DNA of 7,658 nt from an uncultured Kineosporia sp. (GTDB lineage: Bacteria > Actinomycetota > Actinomycetes > Actinomycetales > Kineosporiaceae): positions 1 to 7,658 of the forward strand of contig CALMAR010000291.1 of NCBI GenBank assembly GCA_937859855.1. Reading direction: 5' to 3'. Numbering within the stretch: position 1 is the first letter of the stretch; every line of letters starts with the position of its first letter. This document shows, piece after piece, positions 1-6,199 of the stretch. The position numbers and the translations under genes were made by a program. The notes beneath the pieces were generated by a model that was not told the DNA's origin, ran no database searches, and saw nothing but the letters and a program-made list of their open reading frames with translations.

Positions 1-942
1 GACGAAGGCGGCGATGCTGTCGATCGTGCTGCTCCCGCGCTGATGGGCGGGCAGATCGGGCGGGTTGTAGTAGCCGATCTTCACGGCGTCCACCAGGCCC
101 TCGACGATCGGGTGCAGGTAGATGCCGGTGTCGAGATAGGCGATCACGGGCATCACATCGGAGGTGAACAGGTGGCGCCGGCGAGCGGGCGGGACGAAGT
201 ACTTTGCGTCGCTGGGCCGGTCCTTGGTGATGGGCACCTGCAGCGCACATCCCGGCAGCAGCCGGAGCACGTCATTGGTGCCATGCCCGGCTGTGATCAC
301 CAGTGACCGGGTGAGCAGCAGCGTGCCGTCGGCGGTGCTGACCCTGATCAGGTCGCCGTCCGGCTGGATCTCGGCCGGGGGACTGTGCTCGTGCACCTGC
401 GCTCCGGCGGCGCCCAGGGCTTCGCTCAGCGCCCGGGTCACCGCGGGCACGTTGACCAGTCCTCCAGCCAGGTCCAGGTCACCCAGATCGGCCTGCAGAT
501 AGGGGTACCTGTCCGCCAGCTCGCCGCCGTTGCGGCGCTCGACCGGTAGTCCGAGCCGCCGCATCACATCGGTGCTGAGCTGGGCGTAGGTGCCGCTCAG
601 ATCGGGCGTCACCGCCGAGGCGGCGATGTTCATGCACCCGCAGCGGACCAGCACCTGGCTGCCGGTGTCGGCCTCGAACTGGGTCCACAGCCCGATGGCC
701 TCATCGGCCAGCCGGGCGTAGACCGGGTCCAGGTAGTCCCGCCGGAACGAGCGGGTCCAGCCGAAGGAAGCGGTGGCCGGGTCGCCGATCTGCCCGCGTT
801 CCAGCACGGCCACCCGGTCGTGATGAACGGAGGCCTGATAGGCCGTGAACAGGCCCATCACGCCGCCACCGATGACCAGCAGGTCCAGGACGCCGGACGA
901 GCTGCCGGTCTCGCCGTCCACGCTGATCGCCTCCTCTGTCAT
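1..942 (-). CDS. FAD-dependent amine / N-methyl amino acid oxidase (DAO family, sarcosine oxidase-like), C-terminus cut off
   Basis: The frame is open from the ATG at 942-940 to the left edge, giving 314 residues with no stop. The N-terminus has the dinucleotide-binding motif VIGGGVMG (residues 23-30), ending its second strand with VAVLERG (44-50) whose Glu48 should bind the FAD ribose. Next comes WTRSFRRDY (62-70), which lines up with the TRIIR segment of monomeric sarcosine oxidase (MSOX), so Arg67 may hold the substrate carboxylate as Arg52 does there. VKIGYY (287-292) matches the MSOX segment with the oxygen-activating Lys265, giving Lys288 here. MSOX His45 and His269 appear to be Phe60 and Tyr292 or Tyr291, so the substrate probably differs from sarcosine. 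The Cys that anchors FAD covalently in MSOX would lie about 25 residues past the edge. A GGAAG ribosome site precedes the ATG. It is the second gene after the lyase-like protein (82-bp gap, same strand). The family is clear; the substrate is unknown. Alignments to MSOX are from memory. Confidence 0.88.
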   Translation of the reverse strand, partial: MTEEAISVDGETGSSSGVLDLLVIGGGVMGLFTAYQASVHHDRVAVLERGQIGDPATASFGWTRSFRRDYLDPVYARLADEAIGLWTQFEADTGSQVLVRCGCMNIAASAVTPDLSGTYAQLSTDVMRRLGLPVERRNGGELADRYPYLQADLGDLDLAGGLVNVPAVTRALSEALGAAGAQVHEHSPPAEIQPDGDLIRVSTADGTLLLTRSLVITAGHGTNDVLRLLPGCALQVPITKDRPSDAKYFVPPARRRHLFTSDVMPVIAYLDTGIYLHPIVEGLVDAVKIGYYNPPDLPAHQRGSSTIDSIAAFV

Positions 943-1024
943 TCGCTTCCACCCAGTGGTTAGGTGTTGCCGTCAGATGGAACCTCCGTCGGAGAAATGT
1001 AAGGCCTGCGTGTTAACGGCGGAG

Positions 1025-2530
1025 TCACGCGGTCAGCATCTTGCCCGCCTGCCCGGCGCGACCGGCTTCCACGGCCACGTCAGCCAGGGCCGGCAGCAGC
1101 TCCTGAGCCCGGGCGACGTCGCTGGTCAGGTCCCGGTCGCCCAGATCGGCCGGCAGATCGGCGCACAGCCGCATCGCCGCTCCCCAGCCCTGGTCGGGGA
1201 TCGGCATTCCAGTCATCCGCACCGCGCGAACCGCCGCCACCAGTTCGGCGGCCAGCGCGATCGGGTAGGCCCGGGCCACCTCGAACAGCTGAACCGCGGC
1301 GTGCGAAGCGAAGCTGGCGTCCTCTTCGGCGCCACGGGAGATCGTCACCGTGCCCAGCGACGCAGGCACAGCCGCTGAGCGTAGAACGGCCAAGGCCGAG
1401 CTGGCCACATACTCCAGCAACATCATCCCGGATGCCCCGGGACGGCCCTCGCCCAGGAAGGGCGGCAAACCGGTGAACGCTGGATCGATCAGCATCGCCA
1501 GCCGGCTCAGCAGCAGCGGCCCGGACTGAGCTACCGCGATCGCCGCGCTGTCGCAGGCCAGGGCCAGGCCGGTGAGGTGGAATCCGCCGTGATGGATCAC
1601 CAGCTCCTCACCGGGCTGGCCGCCGGGCAGGATGATCGGATTCTCGGCGGCGACGTTCAGCAGTTCGTCGCCGGTGGCCTCCAGGTGCTGCAGCGCGTCC
1701 AGCATCGAGCCGTTCACCTGCGGCAGGCAGCGGATCGCGAACGGGTCCTGGATCCGGGCGGCCACCGGCGGAGCCGAAGCGGTCAGGCCGCGGACCGTCC
1801 GGCAGACTTCGTCACTGCCCGCGCCGGGTGTGGCCCGGGCCACCGCTGGCGCGAACGCCTCCAGATTTCCGCGGACCGCCACCATTGACAGCGCGGCGAT
1901 GGTCAGCGCCGACCGGGCCAGATTCTGCAACTGGTGCGCGGCCAGAGCGACGTCGCCGAGGGTGGCGGCGTTGGAGCTGAGGAACGGCAGGGCGTCATGG
2001 ATGCCGAACGCCACCGGTGGTTCGGGCCGCCACGCAGCGGTCAGCGGGATCTCGCCCAGCAGGCCGAGCGCGGTGGTGGCCAGCGCGGACAGGTCGCCGG
2101 TGCCGATCCCGGCGAACTCGCGGATCGGGGGCAGGGCATCGGCGTTGATCATCGCCTCCAGGGCCCGGGCGGCCTCCACGGAGAGTCCAGAACCACCCGA
2201 AGCGAGCTGATTCAGCCGGATCAGCAGCATGGCCCGGACCCGGCTGGCCTCGCGCAACTGACCCGCACTGGTGGCGTGGCTGCGCAACAGGCCGAGCGCG
2301 TGATCCGGCCACGGCTCGACCGGCACAGCCCGGTTGGCTCCGACCCCCGTGGTCCGGCCGTAGATCGGCCGGCTCGTCACCGCTGTCACGGCTGCCCGAT
2401 GGGATGCCTCGACCGCGCGCCAGGCCGGATCACTCACCTTGGCCTGAATGGGTGCGACGGCCACCTCGGCGACGTCGCAACAGGTCAAGCTGCGGCCGTC
2501 GATCAGGACGGCAACACTGGGCTGCTGCAC
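1025..2530 (-). CDS. HAL/PAL-family aromatic amino acid lyase-like protein without the MIO tripeptide; possible betaine (trimethylamine) lyase
   Basis: This 501-residue protein has the length and layout of histidine ammonia-lyase. Recognisable blocks are IYGRTTGVG (56-64; Tyr57 = HAL Tyr53), RSHATSAG (83-90; His85 = HAL His83), GDLSAL (145-150), QDPFAIRCLPQ (261-271; Arg267 = HAL Arg283), AENPI (295-299), GGFH (315-318; Phe317 = HAL Phe329) and AEED (401-404; Glu = HAL Glu414). The Ala-Ser-Gly that cyclises to MIO is replaced by Gly143-Thr144-Gly145 (about 2096-2104), with one residue fewer in the loop. HAL Asn195 is Ser185 and HAL Tyr280 is Phe264. These losses argue against an ordinary histidine or phenylalanine ammonia-lyase. 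Ergothionase, a HAL homologue that removes trimethylamine from ergothioneine, is the best precedent, and the neighbouring quaternary-amine importer fits it. The start is a GTG with AAGGGG (2537-2542) six bases upstream. It leads a minus-strand unit with the flavin oxidase and diverges from the IclR gene. Fold is certain; reaction is inferred. Confidence 0.9.
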   Translation of the reverse strand: MQQPSVAVLIDGRSLTCCDVAEVAVAPIQAKVSDPAWRAVEASHRAAVTAVTSRPIYGRTTGVGANRAVPVEPWPDHALGLLRSHATSAGQLREASRVRAMLLIRLNQLASGGSGLSVEAARALEAMINADALPPIREFAGIGTGDLSALATTALGLLGEIPLTAAWRPEPPVAFGIHDALPFLSSNAATLGDVALAAHQLQNLARSALTIAALSMVAVRGNLEAFAPAVARATPGAGSDEVCRTVRGLTASAPPVAARIQDPFAIRCLPQVNGSMLDALQHLEATGDELLNVAAENPIILPGGQPGEELVIHHGGFHLTGLALACDSAAIAVAQSGPLLLSRLAMLIDPAFTGLPPFLGEGRPGASGMMLLEYVASSALAVLRSAAVPASLGTVTISRGAEEDASFASHAAVQLFEVARAYPIALAAELVAAVRAVRMTGMPIPDQGWGAAMRLCADLPADLGDRDLTSDVARAQELLPALADVAVEAGRAGQAGKMLTA

Positions 2531-2579
2531 GGGTCACCCCTTCCCGGCTCAGGAGCCGTGTATCACTCAATGGCAAAGT

Positions 2580-2597
2580 GTTTCTGATCCGTGAAAC
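2580..2597. promoter_or_regulatory. Candidate IclR operator, copy 1
   Basis: GTTTC and GAAAC form perfect 5-bp arms around an 8-bp spacer. Its core TTCTGatCcGtGAA shares all its fixed positions with a second site 34 bp further on, giving a common pattern TTCTGNNCNGNGAA. A site between divergent units, next to an IclR gene, is the usual place for an autoregulatory operator. Assignment to the IclR protein is inference. Confidence 0.45.
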
Positions 2598-2614
2598 CTG
2601 CAACATAGGGATGC

Positions 2615-2630
2615 GTTCTGTCCGGCGAAC
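2615..2630. promoter_or_regulatory. Candidate IclR operator, copy 2
   Basis: GTTC and GAAC are arms around an 8-bp spacer (core TTCTGtcCgGcGAA). It is centred like copy 1 and matches it at TTCTGNNCNGNGAA. The 34-bp centre-to-centre distance is a little over three helical turns, so two dimers could bind on nearly the same face. Inferred from the repeat alone. Confidence 0.42.
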
Positions 2631-2684
2631 AGGCAGGCTGGCCTGAGCCGCAGATCATGATCAGCCCAGCGGAGGACCAGGCCG

Positions 2685-2708
2685 ATGACGGGAACGGGTG
2701 CCCGATGA
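2685..2708 (+). CDS. Seven-codon leader ORF (MTGTGAR) overlapping the iclR start
   Basis: A good Shine-Dalgarno sequence GGAGGA (2671-2676) stands before an ATG at 2685, but this frame reads only MTGTGAR and stops. Its TGA (2706-2708) overlaps the ATG at 2705 as ATGA, the same 4-bp arrangement used elsewhere in this operon. The 2705 ATG has only weak ribosome-site signals of its own, so the mini-ORF may deliver ribosomes to the regulator gene. No function is claimed for the peptide itself; a chance arrangement is possible. Confidence 0.35.
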   Translation: MTGTGAR

Positions 2709-3448
2709 ACGGCGCCACTCCCACCCGGACGGTGGAACGCGCGCTCGCCCTGCTGGCCAGCGTGTGTGATGGCGCGTCGCCATCGCTGACCGAATGCGCC
2801 CGGACCACCGACCTGCCCGCCAGCACCGCGCTCCGGCTGCTCCGGACCCTTGAATCGGCCGGCTTCGTGGCCAGGGACGACGAGGGGATCTACCGGGCCG
2901 GGTCGCGGCTGGTGCAGCTGGGAGCCCGCGCGCTGGCCCAGCAGCCCGTGGTTGAGGCCTGCCGCCCGGCGATGGCCCGGCTGGTCGAGGCCACCGGTGA
3001 GTCCACCTACCTGTGCCTGCCTGGCCCCGGCTCGAGCGCGCTGTACGTCGCCGGGCTGGAGGGCACCCACTCGATCCGGCACACCAACTGGGTGGGCCGC
3101 ACCGGACCGCTGGAGGGTAGTGCCGCCGGAGCCGCCCTGACCGGCCAAGTGCCGTCCCATGGGTTCGTGACCAAGCGATCGGCGATCGAACCGGACGTGA
3201 CCGCGATCGCGGCTCCGGTCCGGCATCCGGGCGGGGTGATCGCCGCCCTGAGTGTGGTCGGCCCCGCCTACCGGATCGACGATCACACGGCCGCGGCGTA
3301 TGGCCGGCTGCTGGTGGACGAAGCCAGCCGGGTGTCGGCCGCACTCGGCTCGGCCTACGCGCAGGCGCAGACGCAGAGTGCCCGCCATGCTCAACAGCAG
3401 ACGCACGCCCCGGACCCGATCTCGCAGATGAGGGTGATGAACCGGTGA
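2705..3448 (+). CDS. IclR-family transcriptional regulator
   Basis: A 247-residue protein starting MNGATPTRTVERALALLASV, the typical first helix of the IclR winged helix-turn-helix. The recognition part is SLTECARTTDLPASTALRLLRTLE (about 27-50), followed by the wing GFVARDDEGIYRAG (about 53-66). The effector-binding domain covers about 75-225, with the PLEGSAAGAAL block and the TAIAAPVRHPGGVIAALSVVGP strand pair. Compared with other IclR proteins, and with the second one at the right edge, the helical segment between those two blocks is about 35 residues shorter. The Gln-rich tail AQAQTQSARHAQQQTH is extra. ATG 2657 would extend the frame by 16 residues, but it has no ribosome site and the added residues do not resemble the family. 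The gene overlaps the ATPase gene by GTGA, so regulator and importer are co-transcribed. It probably controls the divergent region and senses the imported compound or a breakdown product. Confidence 0.9.
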   Translation: MNGATPTRTVERALALLASVCDGASPSLTECARTTDLPASTALRLLRTLESAGFVARDDEGIYRAGSRLVQLGARALAQQPVVEACRPAMARLVEATGESTYLCLPGPGSSALYVAGLEGTHSIRHTNWVGRTGPLEGSAAGAALTGQVPSHGFVTKRSAIEPDVTAIAAPVRHPGGVIAALSVVGPAYRIDDHTAAAYGRLLVDEASRVSAALGSAYAQAQTQSARHAQQQTHAPDPISQMRVMNR

Positions 3449-4593
3449 TTCGATTCGATTCAGTGACCAAGCGCTACCCCGATGGCACCATGGCCGTCGA
3501 CGGGCTCAGCCTGACCGCGCCGTCGGGCCAGATCACCGTGTTCGTGGGCCCGTCCGGCTGTGGCAAGACGACGTCCCTGCGAATGATCAACCGGATGATC
3601 CCGCTGACCTCCGGCACCATCTGGCTGGATGACCAGGACACCGCCGCCGTGGACGAGGCCACCCTGCGTCGCGGGATCGGATACGTGATCCAGCACGCCG
3701 GCCTGTTCCCGCACCGCACGATCGTGGACAACATCGCGACCGTGCCGTACCTGCTCGGCTGGGACAAGGCCAAGGCCCGGACCCGGGCACTGGAACTGAT
3801 GGAGCGGGTCGGGCTCTCCACCTCGTTCGCGCGGCGCTATCCGGCCCAGCTGTCCGGTGGCCAGCAGCAGCGGGTCGGGGTGGCCCGGGCGCTGGCCGGG
3901 GATCCGCCGGTGATGCTGATGGACGAGCCGTTCAGCGCGGTCGACCCGGTGGTTCGGGCCGAACTGCAGGACGAGTTCCTCCGGCTGCAGTCGGAGCTGG
4001 GCAAGACCATCATCTTCGTCACCCACGACATCGATGAGGCGGTCAAGCTCGGCGACCAGGTCGCGGTGCTGCAGGTCGGCGGCAAGCTGGCCCAGATCGC
4101 GGCTCCGGAGACGCTGCTGACGGATCCGCTCGACGACTTCGTGGCTGGGTTCGTCGGCCGCGACCGGGGATACCGGGCGCTCGGTTTCCAGAACGCGACC
4201 GACCTGATTCTCCAGGAGGAGAAGACGGTCAGGATCGGGGACGACGCCGCCACCATCCGGGCCGCCGCCACCGATGGCTGGGTGCTGGCGGTGGACGATC
4301 AGCGCAGCCCGATCGGCTGGGTGAACGCCGCTGCGGTCTCCGACAGCCGCCGCGTCGGGCCGGATCTGCTGCAGCGGGGTGGCACCACGGCGTCCGTCAG
4401 TGGCTCGCTCCGGGCGGTGCTGGATGCCGCGCTCTCATCGCCGTCCGGCCGCGGTGTCCTGGTGGACGACCAGAACGCGCTGGCCGGCACCGTCCGGGCC
4501 GACGAAGTGATCAAGCGGATCGATGCCCAGCTGGCCGCCCGGCGGCAGAGCGAGACGGACCCGCAACCGGTCACCCCCGGGACGGCATCATGA
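3445..4593 (+). CDS. Quaternary-amine ABC importer, ATP-binding protein with C-terminal CBS region (OpuCA/ProV type)
   Basis: This 382-residue cytoplasmic ATPase drives the importer encoded next to it. The N-terminal 240 residues contain all ABC motifs: Walker A GPSGCGKTT (35-43), Q-loop VIQH (Gln83), signature LSGGQQQRV (136-144), Walker B VMLMDEP (156-162) and switch His194 in FVTHDIDEA. The phrase GYVIQHAGLFPHRTIVDNIATVP is typical of the OpuCA/ProV branch that serves glycine betaine, choline, carnitine and related compounds. Residues about 245-360 form the CBS region found in that branch, which in OpuA-type systems senses ionic strength or nucleotides; the first repeat looks degenerate. 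The GTG start lies in a GTGA overlap with the IclR stop, with GAGGG at 3430-3434. The C-terminal tail RRQSETDPQPVTPGTAS is probably disordered. It overlaps the first permease gene by ATGA. Confidence 0.95.
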   Translation: MIRFDSVTKRYPDGTMAVDGLSLTAPSGQITVFVGPSGCGKTTSLRMINRMIPLTSGTIWLDDQDTAAVDEATLRRGIGYVIQHAGLFPHRTIVDNIATVPYLLGWDKAKARTRALELMERVGLSTSFARRYPAQLSGGQQQRVGVARALAGDPPVMLMDEPFSAVDPVVRAELQDEFLRLQSELGKTIIFVTHDIDEAVKLGDQVAVLQVGGKLAQIAAPETLLTDPLDDFVAGFVGRDRGYRALGFQNATDLILQEEKTVRIGDDAATIRAAATDGWVLAVDDQRSPIGWVNAAAVSDSRRVGPDLLQRGGTTASVSGSLRAVLDAALSSPSGRGVLVDDQNALAGTVRADEVIKRIDAQLAARRQSETDPQPVTPGTAS

Positions 4594-5237
4594 TCCAGTA
4601 CATCAAGGATCACCACGCCGACATCGCCACCGACTTCATCGCCCACGTCTGGCTCTCCGTGCTGCCGGTGGTGATCGGCCTGCTGATCGCGCTGCCGATC
4701 GGCTGGGTCGCCGCCCACTATCGCTGGACCTATCCCGGGATCACCAACCTGGCCGGGCTGCTCTACACCATCCCGTCGATCGCCCTGTTCGTGATCATGC
4801 CTTCAATCCTGCACACCCAGATCCTGTCTCCGGTCAACGTGGTGGTGGCGCTGACCGTGTACTCGATCGCGTTGCTGACCCGGGTGGTGGCCGATGCGCT
4901 GGGTGCGGTGCCGAACGAGGTCCGGCAGGCGGCGACCGCGATGGGGTTCAAGGGGATCGGCCGGTTCCTGCGGGTCGAGTTGCCGATCGCGGTCCCGGTG
5001 ATCGCGGCCGGGGTCCGGGTAGCCACCGTGTCCAATGTCAGCCTGGTCTCGGTGGCCGCGCTGATCGGGGTGGCCCAGCTAGGTTCGCTGTTCACCGACG
5101 GCTTCACCCGCTACGTGAACAGCGTGGTCCTGCTCGGGATCATCCTCTGTGTGCTGCTGGCCCTGGTGCTGGACGGCCTGATCCTGCTCGGGCTGCGCTG
5201 GCTGACCCCCTGGCAGCGAGCGGTGGCCAAGCGATGA
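4590..5237 (+). CDS. Quaternary-amine ABC importer, first permease (OpuCB type)
   Basis: A 215-residue inner-membrane protein, the normal size for a single OpuCB-like subunit. Hydrophobic segments lie at about 17-41, 50-74, 82-105, 130-160 and 176-203. The cytoplasmic EAA-type coupling loop that docks on the ATPase is VPNEVRQAATAMGFKGIGRFLRVELPIA (107-134), with the family's conserved glycine in MGFKG. LYTIPSIALFVIMP (58-71) is a hallmark of this permease family. Translation is coupled to the ATPase gene through an ATGA overlap. Its TGA stop is part of the repeat block that follows. The final basic residues WQRAVAKR face the cytoplasm if the usual topology holds. Confidence 0.94.
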   Translation: MIQYIKDHHADIATDFIAHVWLSVLPVVIGLLIALPIGWVAAHYRWTYPGITNLAGLLYTIPSIALFVIMPSILHTQILSPVNVVVALTVYSIALLTRVVADALGAVPNEVRQAATAMGFKGIGRFLRVELPIAVPVIAAGVRVATVSNVSLVSVAALIGVAQLGSLFTDGFTRYVNSVVLLGIILCVLLALVLDGLILLGLRWLTPWQRAVAKR

Positions 5238-5298
5238 GCGAGCGCAGCGAGCGAACCATCAGGCGGAGTCCGTGGCTCGCGGCGAGGGCCGAGCCGTG
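5234..5298. repeat. Dispersed-repeat-like block (GAGCGAGCGCAGCGAGCGA ... GGCTCG/CGAGCC hairpin) between the permease genes
   Basis: The block opens with ATGAGCGAGCGCAGCGAGCG, a near-perfect direct repeat of AGCGAGCG. It closes with a hairpin whose arms are GGCTCG (5274-5279) and CGAGCC (5290-5295). I recognise this GAGCGAGCGCAGCGAGCGA type as a short sequence seen between genes in many actinobacterial genomes, often mis-translated as MSERSER. Only one copy lies in the window, so repetition is from memory. Its TGA serves as the stop of the first permease, and its GAGGG (5284-5288) and GTG (5296) act as the ribosome site and start of the second. Confidence 0.6.
5284..5288 (+). promoter_or_regulatory. 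Ribosome binding site of the second permease, inside the repeat hairpin
   Basis: GAGGG ends seven bases before the GTG at 5296, which fixes that codon as the start over GTG 5272 (no ribosome site) and ATG 5305 (16 bases away). It lies in the loop of the GGCTCG/CGAGCC hairpin, so folding could present it or limit access. Confidence 0.6.
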
Positions 5299-6045
5299 AG
5301 CGGCATGATCGACTACCTGAGCACCAGCGAACACTGGTCGGGGGACGACGGGATCCCGCACCGGCTGCTGCAGCACCTGGGCTACTCGTTCGGGGCGCTG
5401 TTGCTGGTGGTGCTGATCGGCCTTCCGCTGGGGCTGTACATCGGTCACACCGGCCGGGGGGCGGTGGCGATCGCTGGGACCGCGAACGCGCTGCGCGCCA
5501 TCCCCACCCTGGGCCTGCTGATCTTCGTAGTGATCGCATTCTCCGGCTATCTCCCGGCCGGCGTCTCCTACCTGGTGCCCTCGATCGCGGTGCTGGTGGT
5601 GCTCGGTATCCCGGCCGTGCTGTCCAACACCTATGCCGGGGTGCAGAGCGTGGATCCCGCTGCCCGCGACGCCGCCCGCGGGATGGGGATGACCGGCTCG
5701 CAGGTGCTCTGGCGGGTGGAGGTGCCCAACGCGCTGCCGTTGATCCTGTCCGGGATCCGCAACGCCACCCTGCAGATCGTGGCCACCGCGACCATCGCGG
5801 CGTCGGTCTCGCTCGGCGGCCTGGGCCGGTTCATCCTGGACGGTCAGTCGCAGCGCGACTATTCGCAGATGGCCGCGGGTGCGGTGCTGGTAGCGGTGCT
5901 CGCCGTCGTCCTCGACCTGATCATGGCGGCGGCGCAGCGACTGGTGGTGTCGCCCGGCCTGACCGGACGCTACCGGAGCAAGCCACAGATCGACCCGGTG
6001 CTGACGGTGGACCTGCCCGAGCACGCCCCGGCCGGTACCGGGTAA
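5296..6045 (+). CDS. Quaternary-amine ABC importer, second permease (OpuCD type)
   Basis: A 249-residue membrane protein beginning MSGMIDYLSTSEHWSGDDGIPHRLLQHLGYS. The soluble N-terminus followed by a QHLGYSF block is typical of the OpuCB/OpuCD family. Hydrophobic segments are at about 30-50, 56-82, 92-112, 140-170 and 190-215. The sequence RAIPTLGLLIF (67-77) is the family's conserved TM2 signature. The EAA-type coupling loop is VDPAARDAARGMGMTGSQVLWRVEVPNALP (from residue 119). With the first permease it should form the heterodimeric channel of the importer. Unlike its upstream neighbours, it does not overlap the preceding gene: the repeat block separates them and provides its GAGGG/GTG start. 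The hydrophilic tail after about 220 is longer than usual. Confidence 0.93.
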   Translation: MSGMIDYLSTSEHWSGDDGIPHRLLQHLGYSFGALLLVVLIGLPLGLYIGHTGRGAVAIAGTANALRAIPTLGLLIFVVIAFSGYLPAGVSYLVPSIAVLVVLGIPAVLSNTYAGVQSVDPAARDAARGMGMTGSQVLWRVEVPNALPLILSGIRNATLQIVATATIAASVSLGGLGRFILDGQSQRDYSQMAAGAVLVAVLAVVLDLIMAAAQRLVVSPGLTGRYRSKPQIDPVLTVDLPEHAPAGTG

Positions 6046-6063
6046 TGCTGCTTGCTGGCCGCC

Positions 6064-6088
6064 GCCCGCCCTGCTGGTCGCGGCGGGC
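6064..6088 (+). other. Intercistronic stem-loop after the second permease
   Basis: GCCCGCC (6064-6070) and GGCGGGC (6082-6088) are perfect 7-bp arms around an 11-base loop, 18 bases after the permease stop. No U-run follows, so full termination is unlikely. It may protect the upstream message or reduce read-through ahead of the binding-protein gene. Confidence 0.4.
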
Positions 6089-6146
6089 CTGGATTACGGG
6101 GTTGAAACGTTGCCGATGCGAGACCTCCGGGCGAACGGAACTGTCA

Positions 6147-6158
6147 CACCCATGGGTG
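6147..6158. promoter_or_regulatory. Perfect 12-bp palindrome upstream of the binding-protein gene
   Basis: CACCCATGGGTG reads the same on both strands, 62 bases before the binding-protein start. It does not resemble the TTCTGNNCNGNGAA sites of the divergent region. It could be an operator for a separate promoter of the binding-protein gene, or chance in GC-rich DNA. I see no clear -35/-10 pair nearby. Confidence 0.25.
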
Positions 6159-6177
6159 AGGATGTGCATCGACGTAA

Positions 6178-6199
6178 CCGGCCGCTGTCCGGCGGCCGG
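6178..6199 (+). other. Stem-loop just before the binding-protein ribosome site
   Basis: CCGGCCGC (6178-6185) and GCGGCCGG (6192-6199) are perfect 8-bp arms with a 6-base loop. The stem ends nine bases before the AGGAG (6209-6213) of the binding-protein gene. Such a 5' structure can stabilise the distal transcript, which would fit the higher amount of binding protein that importers need, or it could affect translation. Role inferred from position. Confidence 0.4.

Larger units (their letters stand above)
2531..2704. promoter_or_regulatory. Divergent control region between the lyase and the iclR-transporter operon
   Basis: This 174-bp stretch separates the two divergent units and must hold both start regions. 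It is slightly less GC-rich around 2559-2620. Two related palindromes are listed separately. A tight inverted repeat CGGCTC-AG-GAGCCG (2545-2558) would fold in the lyase mRNA leader right beside its AAGGGG ribosome site. CAGGC-TG-GCCTG (2634-2645) is a further small inverted repeat. I do not see a convincing -35/-10 pair on either strand; actinobacterial promoters are often weakly conserved. Confidence 0.65.

Noticed and set aside
943..1024. Independent promoter or riboswitch for the flavin oxidase in the 82-bp gap
   Set aside because: Only a tight CTCCG/CGGAG repeat and no convincing promoter elements are visible; co-transcription with the lyase gene is simpler.
1025..2530. Calling the gene hutH (histidine degradation)
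   Set aside because: The MIO tripeptide and two partner residues are missing, and no other hut gene lies in the window.
1577..2587. Several plus-strand frames opposite the lyase gene
   Set aside because: All are composition-driven shadows of the minus-strand lyase, which has family motifs throughout its length.
2653..2662. Palindrome GATCATGATC as operator or iclR start at ATG 2657
   Set aside because: It is short and unrelated to the paired TTCTGNNCNGNGAA sites; ATG 2657 has no ribosome site and the extra N-terminal residues are unlike the family.
2567..3406. Long minus-strand open frame opposite the IclR gene
   Set aside because: It is a GC-rich mirror of the IclR frame with Arg/Gly/Pro/His-rich sequence and no family features; the plus strand encodes a clear IclR protein.
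4523..5299. Plus-strand frame overlapping the first permease, ending in MSERSERTIRRSPWLAARAEP
   Set aside because: Its body is an Arg/Pro-rich shadow of the permease, and its end is just translation of the repeat block, a common source of false actinobacterial ORFs.
5140..6024. Long minus-strand open frame opposite the second permease
   Set aside because: Low-complexity His/Gln/Arg-rich translation typical of a shadow frame; the plus strand has a well-conserved permease.
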